DNA from: Loripinus fragilis
Lineage: Eukaryota; Mollusca; Bivalvia; Lucinida; Lucinidae
Length of the DNA: 64,000 nt
Direction of reading: 5' to 3'
Assembly: GCA_964019695.1 (NCBI GenBank)
Contig: CAXHUL010000254.1
Span: 310,001-374,000 of the forward strand
Below, piece after piece: positions 55,873 to 64,000 of the stretch. Position 1 is the first letter of the stretch. Each line of letters opens with the position of its first letter. The translations under genes were made by a program, and so were the position numbers. The notes under the pieces are model-generated. The model ran no database searches. It saw nothing but the letters and a program-made list of their open reading frames with translations, and had not been told where the DNA came from.

Positions 55873-56035
55873 GGGAGAGGGCTATAAGCGGGCCATCATC
55901 GGCTCGCCAGCGAAATGCCATTTGATGGCCCAGCATTACTCGCTTGGTAGCCTTGTGAATTTTAGGGGTTCAGGGTCACCCTATAGCGTTGTGATTTTAC
56001 AGGGGGAGGGGGACTGGATCCGCGCATGCTAAATA
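55873..56035. mobile_element. Partly deleted copy of the GGATCCGCGCATG MITE
   Basis: GGCTATAAGCGGGCCATCAT (55,880-55,899), then GGCTCGCCAGCGAAATGCCA, matches the left arm of the hairpin at 44,648-44,715, but the right arm is reduced to TGATGGCCC. The right terminus ACTGGATCCGCGCATG is at about 56,013-56,028. Confidence 0.75.
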
Positions 56036-56080
56036 CCCTCAGATGAGAATATTGCCTTTGTGTGTGTCTATGCAGTTCTC

Positions 56081-56166
56081 TGTATGTCTGTCTATCTGTC
56101 TGTCTAAGTATTTACATGTATTTGTCTGTATGTCTGTCTGTATCTCCCTCTCTCTCTCTCTCTCTC
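56081..56166. repeat. GTCT/CT microsatellite
   Basis: Interrupted GTCTGTCTATCTGTCTGTCT at the left, then TGTCTGTATGTCTGTCTGTA and a pure (CT) run at 56,148-56,165. The short plus-strand frame over it is low complexity. Confidence 0.9.
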
Positions 56167-56169
56167 AAC

Positions 56170-56280
56170 ATATGTGGTGTAGTCCCAGCAGACCAGGGTT
56201 CATGAGCTCGATACCAGGCATTTCAAGTCTTTTGTTGGGACTCTAAATCAGTCCCGTTCCCGATAAACCTTAGCTGGTGG
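56170..56280 (+). mobile_element. Possible SINE-head scrap
   Basis: GGTTCATGAGCTCGATACC at about 56,198-56,216 resembles a B-box region (GTGAGTTCGATCCC in tRNA-derived SINEs). No convincing A box or target duplication. It is followed by TTGTTGGGACTCTAAATC, which faintly echoes the common SINE tail. Confidence 0.3.
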
Positions 56281-56639
56281 AAGACATTATCATGGTACTA
56301 AATTATGCATTATTTATCAGTTACCACTACCCCCCTCCCCCATGAGTAAAAATGGGCCTGATTTTCCCGTGCTCTGGTACATGCCCCACTCCAGCACAAG
56401 GGGATATTCTTGTATCCGATTAAGCCCTGTTTAAGCCCAAATATGCATAACAAAATTTTTACTCAGGCAGAGATCAGAGCCATATCAGAATTAAAAGTGA
56501 GACTTGTTGAAGCTTTCCACTACATGTATTTCTTTTGCTGACAGTTCCAAGGCGGCGCAGATTTTGTTGATCATTTTCTAAATTTAGATTCATGTTATTA
56601 TGCTGTCTTCACCTAGAGATATATATGTTAACTAGAAAT

Positions 56640-57260
56640 TGTGTTTTTTGAAACACTATACCCCCAACCATTAGCTTCTCCACCATCCTTATCACCATGT
56701 AATATATTCACCATCCTCCTTCAAGTGACCAAATCTGAGGCTACTAGCTGTAATAGTTTTTGAGATATCTTTATTGGAAGTTTTCAATGTTCAATTTTGC
56801 AAAGGGCATTAACTAAAAAATGCAAAGGCGATCACTAAAAAAAAGGTTTTTTTTTTAAATTTCACCAGGTAATCCACTCATTACCCTCTATCAGCTGTCC
56901 AACTTTGGAGCTCCTAGCTGTAAGGATTTTTGTGATATCAAGTTTTCTGTCGAAATTTGCAAAGGGCAATAACTCAAAAAAATATAAAATGATTTTTTTG
57001 TATTAATTTTCACCAAGTAGTCTACTCATTATCCTCTATAAGCTGACTAAGTTTGAAGCTCCTATGAGATTTCCAAATTTGCAAAGGCCAATAACTAAAA
57101 AGGGGCATAACTCCACAAAGGGAGATAATCCAGATTTAACAAAAAATGGGTCAGTTATTTTTTTATGCTGAGTCCATCTATGAAAATTCAAACCCCTATC
57201 TTAAATTTGTAACGACGGACGTACGGACGGACACACGGACGGACGCATGGACGGACAAGC
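56640..57260. repeat. Tandem repeat of about 145 bp with a CGGA terminal run, common bivalve repeat type
   Basis: Three diverged units anchored on TTTGCAAAGGGCAATAACT (about 56,796, 56,955 and 57,076, the last as GCAAAGGCCAATAACT) and on CACTCATTACCCTCTATCAG (56,876). At 57,210-57,256 lies an imperfect CGGACGGA run, then GGGGGCATAAAA. This arrangement (internal units, GACGGACGGA run, GGGGGCATAA end) is a repeat type frequent in bivalve genomes. The minus-strand frame with RPCVRPCVRP is the translated CGGA run. Confidence 0.75.
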
Positions 57261-57749
57261 CCAAAGCAATATGCCCCTTCAACTCTTTCAAAGTTGGGGG
57301 CATAAAACCCTGACCTTTTCAAAGTTGGGGGCATAAAAACCTGACCTTTAGCCTGTACTGTGGTTGTGTGTGTGGGAGAGGGGGTAATCAATGCGTTGCT
57401 CGTCTGGTATTGACCGGATGTGGGATTGCTGTGTCTGAAATATTCGGAGTCATTCGCGAAGATTCGCGATGCTGCGTTTAAGTTCGTATCTCTGCGCCCC
57501 AAATCGCATCTAATCGCTCCTTAACGTTAATGGACGCAAAAATATTGCTTGTGTAAGCAAACGCATTCTAGCGAATTACAGTAAGTGTTCGTAAACCATT
57601 CGCAACAAAAAGTTCTCTATCGTCAAAATGTAAGATTATGTAACAAATTATAAAAACTTTCGTTCAGAATTCGCTTGATTTCACAAATTTTATCTATTCG
57701 TAAGGATTCGTCGAACGGATTCGCTTATGTGTGAGGAGGCCTTAAGTTA

Positions 57750-58524
57750 AGAGTGCGTAACAGAAAAATAAGTTTCTTTTTTCTCAATCGAAACATAAGA
57801 TGTGGGTTCTCAAAAGAACGTCTCAATGAGACAATTCTTTTGATCATCCAAAACATATGCTAAAATTTATGGGTAAGAAAAAAATTACAATTTTACACTG
57901 GATAAACCTGAGTTATGCACTCTGCAACTCTCATCCAGAACATTTGGCCCATTAAATACTAATTACCACGTTAACTGGGAAAACGGTAAAGATTTGCCGC
58001 AATATTACGATATCAAAGTCTTTGATATATTGTTATAATTAATAATTTAGATTTACATATTCTTAAATTTAACAGAGATGTTGTGATGTTTTCCGCATTT
58101 TTGCATCCATTCTCCCAACTCTTCCAAGAAGAAGTGCAGCGATTGGACGATTTTCCGAACGTTTTAATTCTCCCAACTCTTCCATAGAAAAACTGCCACG
58201 ATTTCTGATTTCAACAATAGGTCTTCTGGTACGCTGACTTTGGTTTGAATGATAGAAGCGTGTGTTCGCTTCACAAAGGTTATGTGAGTCATTTCATGTT
58301 ATTCGCATGACATCATTTTCCCTTTCCAAATTTCAATTCACCAGGAGTAGTCAGAAAGTTTCATTTTAGATTACCAGATTGTCTATTGTAACTCATTCTC
58401 GAAAACAACTATTACTGAAAATAAATGCAAAAGCAATGGATATAGACTGATACAATGCCAATTCTAAAAGTCTGTAACTTGAGCCTCATAAAATCGCCTG
58501 AAAAGCACTGAAATACGATCTATG
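57750..58524. other. Unassigned stretch
   Basis: The only internal structure seen is the pair TCTCCCAACTCTTCCAAGAA / TCTCCCAACTCTTCCATAGA near 58,111 and 58,171, a diverged tandem duplication of about 60 bp. No gene. Confidence 0.45.
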
Positions 58525-58528
58525 TTAA

Positions 58529-59549
58529 GGCCCTGTCACACTACGACGTATACCACCAACGTATGCCGACGTATGAAAAATTCAGCAAGTACGTTGGTAT
58601 ACGCTGAGTACGTTAGAAATAAGTTTTAAACACGTTACGAATACGCTATTGTACGGTGGTATACGTTGACATACGGCCAAGAGGTCCAACATTTTGTGCA
58701 TCAATAAAAATTGACAGCGTTTGCGAACGTACTGTTTCTATACGCTAGGCATACGCTAGATGTACGCAGCAGGTAAGTTATGCATACGTTAGCAACAACG
58801 TATGCGGACGTATGGGAAATTAAGCAAGTACGTTGGTGTACGCTGAATACGTTAGAGATAAGTTTTAAACACGTTACGAATACGCTACTGTACGTTGGTA
58901 TACGTTGTCATACGGTGAATAGATCCCAAAATTTTGTGCTTGCATAAAAAATCTTCAGCGTATGCCGACGTATTGCTTATACGTTAGGCATAAGTTAGAC
59001 GTACGCAACAGGTAAGTTATGCATACGTTAAGGTACGTTAGCACCAACGTATGAAAATTCACCAAGTACGTTGGTGTACGCTGAATAAGTTAGAGATACG
59101 TTATCAATACGTCACGAACACGCTACAGTACGTTGGTATACGTTGCCATATGACAAAATGGTCCCAAAATGTTGTACTGTTTTATACGTTTGACATAAGT
59201 TAGAAGTACGCTACATGTAAGTTATTCATACGTTAACGTACGTTATATGTACAATTCATCATACGTTAGCCGTTCGTTGTGCATAAGTTTCAAGAACGCT
59301 AGTGATACGCTGGGCATACGCTTTTATACGCTGATACAAGTATAAGTTATGTTACGTCGGGAATAAGTTATGAATAAGTTACTCATAAGTTAGACATACG
59401 TTCTATGCTCGTTTCGCGTACGCTTTGCATAAGTTCAGAGAGAGGCTTCCTCTGATTTTTTTTATTAGATTTCAGCGTATGCCAGCGTACTAGATATATA
59501 TTTCATACGTCGGCATACGTTGGCTAAAACGTTATAGTGTGACAGGGCC
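58529..59549. mobile_element. CpG-word element (TACG/ACGT-rich), copy 2, complete
   Basis: Terminal inverted repeats GGCCCTGTCACACTA (58,529-58,543) and TAGTGTGACAGGGCC (59,535-59,549) are perfect. It is flanked by TTAA at the left (58,525-58,528) and TTTA at the right. The 1,021-bp interior is made of diverged sub-repeats of about 190-240 bp such as GTACGTTGGTATACGCTGAG, TACGTTAGAGATAAG and GGTAAGTTATGCATACGTTA. It contains no open frame of note. TTAA targets are used by piggyBac and Kolobok superfamilies; which one moved this element is unknown. Confidence 0.9.
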
Positions 59550-61880
59550 TTTAGGTAACTAAGCATTATTTCATATAATGACCGCTACTTTCAATGAAGT
59601 CACATACAGATCTGATGCGAAAAACAAGCTGAAATTTTGATAAATTATTTGACAGACCCAATTATTTTAGGGTGTTTCCGTCGATATGTTCCGTAAAATT
59701 ATCGATCAAATCTTGGTTGCATTCAGGGATGCGTATGTAAACTTTTTCTAAAAAGAAAATGAATTTTAGTCTGTGCCTAATACAGTTGGTTTGAATCTAA
59801 CAAATTCAAGTTCCTTCCCATATAAAAAAGACGAAATAACTGTCACATGAATGATTATGCTTACTATGCGTTTTCAGAGCACAGGCAATTCAAATAAATA
59901 TACTTGACAGTGACTGAGAAATCTAGTCAGGGATGCCACCACTATGGACTCCTGGGCTTTGTCCATGGCTTGGACACGACTAACCCCATCTTTGGATCAA
60001 GACGACCACCCCGCAGTCACTTTCTTCTTACAATTCAAATAAAAAGTTTTTTTTTAAGATCGCATATGATTATAAAATGACAAGGGACGCTCTACATGAG
60101 AGAAAGTTCACAAATACTGTCCATATCAGATGTCCACATTATCATTTACGACGTACCTTTCTGCATTCCCTTATTGTTGCCTCTTTCAGAGATGCAATTT
60201 AGAAATTGTTTTCTTTCCAAAAATAACACCGACTAAATGAAATGACTCAAACGCTGTTATAATGCGTTTTCGGTATTCAGTGTGTATTTCTTGACATGAT
60301 TATGTAAGTGCATCAACATTAATTAAAAGAACTAGACGTTTAGATGTCAAGTAAATCCATTAGACTGTCGTCTCTACCTGTTGCCCTGTCGACTTTAACC
60401 TGAAACTAAATATTTGCAGTCGTTACTCACATTTAACATTGAAAAAATGACTGCAGTAACTTCAGTTTGGTTTTTAAAACCTGTTTATCTAAAGTAAACC
60501 GATTTATAAAAGAAAACTTTCCTCGTCTGTGTGATGGAAAATGCAATGCCTCGCTATACCAAGTCATATAATTACAAAGAATACAAAAGTGAACGCACAA
60601 AATAAGCGGACATATATAGCAGTAAAATACAGTTTCAAGAGCAATAATTGTACCAGACAAACGTAAACTGGATAATTTCGCCTTGCAACAAGACAAATTT
60701 TTAAGGTTGTGATAAGGATCGTGAACAAATCTACAAAGACAAGATAAAAAAAGAGGTTTAGTGTGTACTAATGCTCCCCAAAACAATACAAATTCACTAC
60801 CAAACCTCTATACACTGAACCGAAGTTCTAAGTAGCCACTTTTCAATTTCTTTTTTTCTGACTAAGCCCTGGAGATATTGAAATGAATTTTTGCACAAAT
60901 ATGTGCATTGTAATGGACTTAAGTTAAGCGGTGTTTTGGAAAAGTTTTCTATCACTTCACGAATTTTGGGTTAAAAAATGCAAGAATCAACTTTTTGATG
61001 AAAATAAGCGTTCTGAGTGCAGTTTTTATCGAATTCAAGTACAGGTATTTGCAAACCTGCCTAGTTGACTTGAAAAAAACACCAAACACTTGACATTTTG
61101 CTTGTGACAGATTTTTTTCTGAATTTTTAAAAATTGATAATTTTCCAAATTTTCTGTAATTTTCGGATATCATCAGTTGTACATACTAAAATCATTGTAT
61201 GTGTTTTATTTTATGTTAATACCTTTGACAAAACACCATGCAACTTGATGAGCCCATTTTCTAACGATATTTTTTACTAATTTGGTATCCACTTCCGATT
61301 TTAACGTGAAACTTTAAAAAGCATTTAAATGACATTTGTCAAAGATTTATTTCAATTTTTAAGCAGAACAGTGACGCCATTACATAATGAAGAACCCCTG
61401 AAAATTGCACTGCTGTTCCGCAGATAATAAAGCGTACAGAGCAATGCAAAGTGAGTATGCAAACTGCATGGTTAAGCTAAAAATCCTTGGATTAAGTTTT
61501 TGACCGTGACTGTCTTCATGTTAACGTAGAAGAGAAATGGAGTGTTCAATTGTCAAAAATCTTATGCATTCTTTTCATCTTATATCACAGCTGTTATAAA
61601 CATCTTCAAACTAATCAAAATATAAATGGATAACGTATCTGATGAATAGTTTTTATCACGCTAAAAAGTGTGACTTTTTGAAGTGATGGTACCTTTACTC
61701 GGTATTCGTCTGTACAAGATTTACCAGTCATTTTGAAATGACATAATTTGCAGAGTCTCGACAAAGCCTTGGGCCTTTTCATAGAATTTAAATTTTGTGA
61801 GAGCGATTTTTACTTTCTGAATGGGAGCAAAAATTGTATTGTGGCTACTTATAACTTAGGTTCAGTGTATTTATAAACGC
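59550..61880. other. Unassigned stretch, longest repeat-poor part of the window
   Basis: AT-rich. The minus-strand frame at 60,433-60,786 (117 codons) is rich in Cys and Leu, with a possible hydrophobic stretch around ALETVFYCYICPLILCVHFC, but it shows no family resemblance, no splice context and no codon pattern distinct from the background. Another at 60,952-61,173 is Lys/Phe-rich. Neither is called as a gene. Confidence 0.4.
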
Positions 61881-62105
61881 TTCGTCCGAAACCTGTAACA
61901 TATTGTCGTCCAGAACCACCTTGTGTAGTTACTGACATCCCTAAGCATGAAAGACAGGTTTTTGTCGCGTCGCGACTCGCGGTCCATTTTATTCTAAACA
62001 AATAATTTTAATAGTAATTGGTCTTATTTTAAATAATGAATAACCCAAAAAATTTAATGAGATGAATAATGGGCTTAATTTTTAATGAATAATGAATACC
62101 AGACC
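61880..62105 (-). mobile_element. AATGAATA-rich dispersed element, copy 2
   Basis: Inverted counterpart of 46,400-46,770: CCTGTAACATATTGTCGTCC then AGAACCACCTTGTGTA (61,893-61,928), CCTAAGCATGAAAGACAGG, and AATAATGAATAA words to about 62,100. Followed by a C-rich stretch (CCAGACCCCCCCCCATCC) that mirrors GGGTCTGCATGGGGT at the start of copy 1. Confidence 0.6.
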
Positions 62106-62317
62106 CCCCCCCATCCAGACCCCCATTTATACATATCATGGTATATCATACATAATACAAACGATGGCAAAATGAAAAATATACACACATGTATATTCAT
62201 GCTTTTCTCACACTTTTACTTTAGTGGCAAGCAATTTATTATCATGGATACTTTGCTTGCCGAGTCTCGAGGAAGCTGTTTGAAAATAAGGCTTTCGAGC
62301 TAAACATATTTTTGTGT

Positions 62318-62450
62318 TTTAACAACAACAGAACCTAGGGCGAAGATTGTGCGCCAATAAAATCATTTAGGCACCCCCACTCATCCCCTGGAAGCTTAGG
62401 CTGCTGTCTGTTCTAAGGCGGTGGTTCTGTTGTTGTTGATTTATTGTTCT
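62318..62450 (+). mobile_element. Family A (Penelope 3' region), copy 4, truncated, plus strand
   Basis: AACAACAACAGAACCTAGGG, CCAATAAAATCATTTAGGCA, then TTCTAAGGCGGTGGTTCTGT and TGTTGTTGATTTATTG. It lies immediately upstream of an RT fragment in the same orientation, so the 3' region precedes coding sequence here, as in the tandem pseudo-LTR arrangements known for Penelope-like elements. Confidence 0.75.
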
Positions 62451-62459
62451 ATCTACCTC

Positions 62460-62758
62460 CCATAAAATATTGTACAACAGTTTATGAAAGGAATAGTACA
62501 ATTTTTTTTGGTCTATTAAAAATTCAAAAGAGATTCTTAATAAATTTAAATCTAAAGGTTTTCTCGCATATAGTTTGTCTTTATACTACGTTGCCTCATA
62601 ATCTAATCAAAGAAAAACTAACGGAATTAATTAAGCAAACTTTTAACAGAGAGGGCTCACTTTACGAGAGCCGTGCTTTTTTTTTACATCTGAACAACCT
62701 AAACAATTTAAGCTGCGGTCATGTCAGAAATGTCACCTTCGCAAGCCAAGGGTACTAA
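62460..62758 (+). pseudogene. Penelope-like reverse transcriptase fragment, copy 4
   Basis: Plus-strand frame with LYTTLPHNLIKEKLTELIKQ then TFNREGSL, matching the motif A region at 16,330-16,400 of copy 1 (LYTTLPYNLIKEKLTELIEQ). The preceding part (KIQKRFLINLNLK) corresponds to the segment before motif A in a shifted register. After NREGSL the match continues weakly (LNNLNNLSCGHVRN) and stops. It has no catalytic YLDD box. Confidence 0.8.
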
Positions 62759-63027
62759 GTCCACTTCGTTGTGACTTTCATACCCAGATATACTATCCTT
62801 TCAATCACCACGTATTTGATTCATTTGATACAACCCCTGCGTAATATTATAAACCTCGTAACTCCGAAGTCAATCATACGCTAAATTATGAAATATATGA
62901 TCCCTCTGCATAGCCCTTGCCCTGCTAAATAGACAGACCAGTAACAACTATTTCTGTTTCCTATACTGTTGCACAATTCATTAAATTAATTATCATTCAT
63001 TGAGACACATAACTAAACACAAGAAAA

Positions 63028-63600
63028 AAGTGAGTAAGATCAGGAAATACAACAATCACAAACTGAATACCCACCCACCACACCGTGAGGAAGAGCCACA
63101 GGATATTTACAGTAAGAAGACACCCGAAAGACAATAAAAAGCAAAGTAACCAGATCTCTCTTCCTCGTCAAGGTGATTGCAAAACTAGAAAAGACATAAA
63201 GTAACGCATACCAAAACAAAGACGAACACAGAACCCCACAAAAGTAGTAAGTGAGTGTGATCAGGAAATACCAGAATCACAAACTGCAGAGAAAACCGTG
63301 GCATCGAGAGGAAGAGCCACACAACAATCACGAGACACCAGGAAGACAAACAAAGCAAAGCAACCAGCTCTCTCTTCTTCATCAAGATGATAGCAAAACT
63401 AGAATGGACACAAAGTAACGCACAACAAAACATAGAACAATTACATATTCCCATAATGGGAGTAACAATCAACAACGAATCAACAACAACAGAACCACCG
63501 CCTTAAAACGGACAGCAGCCAAAGCCACTGGGGGGTTAAATGCATTTTACTGGTACCAAATCTTCACCCTAGATACTGCTGTTGTTGATGCACAAAATGT
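63028..63600 (-). mobile_element. Family A (Penelope 3' region), two head-to-tail copies, minus strand
   Basis: GATCAGGAAATACAACAATC then ACAAACTG at about 63,038 recurs as GATCAGGAAATACCAGAATC then ACAAACTGCAGA at about 63,260, a period near 222 bp. Both carry GTGAGGAAGAGCCACA / GAGAGGAAGAGCCACA and CAGCTCTCTCTTC-type blocks. The inner copy is truncated. The outer one runs on to the AACAACAACAGAACCACCGC core (63,482) and CTAGATACTGCTGTTGTTGA (63,570). With the plus-strand copy at 62.3 kb this makes an inverted composite. Confidence 0.75.
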
Positions 63601-64000
63601 TAAGCTCACATGGATGATTCCTAACTATTGCAATGTATCATCATAAAGAAACAGTCCATTCTTTACTCTAACAAAGAAAACAAACACAGTTTGCATGTTG
63701 GCGCGCTTTAATGTGAGCAAATGAGCAGCGTGACATGGAAGGACGTTGTAGACCTTGATGAGATCTATTTAAGAAGTGCTTGTAAAAGCCCTGCCAGTAA
63801 CACAGCTTACTTAACCCTTAGATCTTCTCATTGCCGAAGTACCTGCCGTCCAGCCCACATGACACCAAACTTTCTATTTTTTGTTTGGCGAAAACTTGCT
63901 GTGATTTTAACAGTGCAGTATACCACATAGCAATGACGACGTGCAAATCAACACGGCAAGATCTCTTGCTCGAATCTATACAAAATTTTGTGTGTTGCTC
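63601..64000. other. Unassigned end of window
   Basis: The first 90 bp (to about 63,690) is a decayed continuation of the family A upstream part (CATAAAGAAACAGTCC, AACAAAGAAAA). The plus-strand frame 63,721-63,930 has no recognisable motif. Confidence 0.4.

Larger units (their letters stand above)
55301..57741. mobile_element. Second CpG-word element (TTCGT/GCGAA-rich), with a large nested insertion
   Basis: Termini AGGCCTCCTCACACATA (55,301-55,317) and TATGTGTGAGGAGGCCT (57,726-57,742) are exact inverted copies, next to TTAA at both ends (55,297-55,300; 57,742-57,745). The outer parts, 55,301-55,857 and about 57,405-57,741, are dense in ATTCGT, ACGAA, TCGC and AACG words. The middle, about 55,858-57,404, is foreign: a MITE relic, microsatellites, a SINE-like scrap, a tandem repeat and a CGGA run. 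Same design as 58,529-59,549 but different sequence. Confidence 0.8.

Noticed and set aside
57188..57502. Arg-Pro-Cys-Val repeat protein on the minus strand
   Set aside because: It is the translation of the CGGA run at the end of a common bivalve repeat.
60433..60786. 117-codon minus-strand frame
   Set aside because: No family resemblance, no splice signals and ordinary background composition; a frame of this size is not surprising in 64 kb.

Overview
The window looks like non-coding DNA from a mollusc, most likely a marine bivalve of the clam type. It is AT-rich and I found no host gene I would defend. It is packed with repeat types familiar from bivalve genomes: AGGTCA-rich 150-160 bp tandem arrays, 'gggggcataaaa' elements with a CGGA run, tRNA-derived SINEs, many short inverted-repeat elements, and decayed Penelope-like retroelements. 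The clam assignment is inference. It rests on these repeats and on a Penelope-like element of the N-terminal-endonuclease (Naiad) type with in-frame TGA codons at cysteine positions, a combination reported for clam Naiads.

Layout. 0-4.2 kb: unassigned sequence, a (CT)44 run, one inverted-repeat element and a short tandem repeat. 4.5-13.4 kb: a long, repeatedly interrupted 150-160 bp satellite-like array whose unit carries direct repeats of the nuclear-receptor half-site AGGTCA; it is split by a TA-flanked element (ending 8,594), a SINE (9,382-9,572), a MITE (9,940-10,179) and others. 14.8-18.8 kb: the most complete Penelope-like copy (minus strand), itself holding a SINE with a 14-bp target duplication. 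18.9-27.1 kb: fold-back elements, 'family B' repeats, a tandem repeat and a 5.8-kb region bounded by about 0.5-kb inverted repeats. 27.8-39 kb: a palindromic element, a Tc1-like deletion derivative, two more Penelope-like 3' ends each split by later insertions, a second SINE family, a 0.7-kb inverted repeat pair and a nearly perfect 32-bp minisatellite. 40.5-44.8 kb: a diverged paralogue of the 22-25.7 kb sequence holding a 211-bp near-perfect fold-back, then a MITE with a 34-bp-arm hairpin. 46-64 kb: AATGAATA elements, three TTAA-associated elements built from CpG-containing words (48.2, 55.3 and 58.5 kb), more family B copies, a TA-flanked 1.3-kb element, a second AGGTCA array, and a composite Penelope-like cluster at the end.

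How the parts relate. No operons or host pathways are visible. The organisation is nested insertion: repeats inside repeats, several datable by target duplications or by comparison with an empty paralogous site. The most interesting signal is the Naiad-like element with TGA at four expected cysteine positions. Next are the CpG-word elements with TTAA flanks, and the repeated appearance of perfect DR1 nuclear-receptor motifs and TGACGTCA sites inside unrelated repeat families. All family identifications were made by eye, without database searches.
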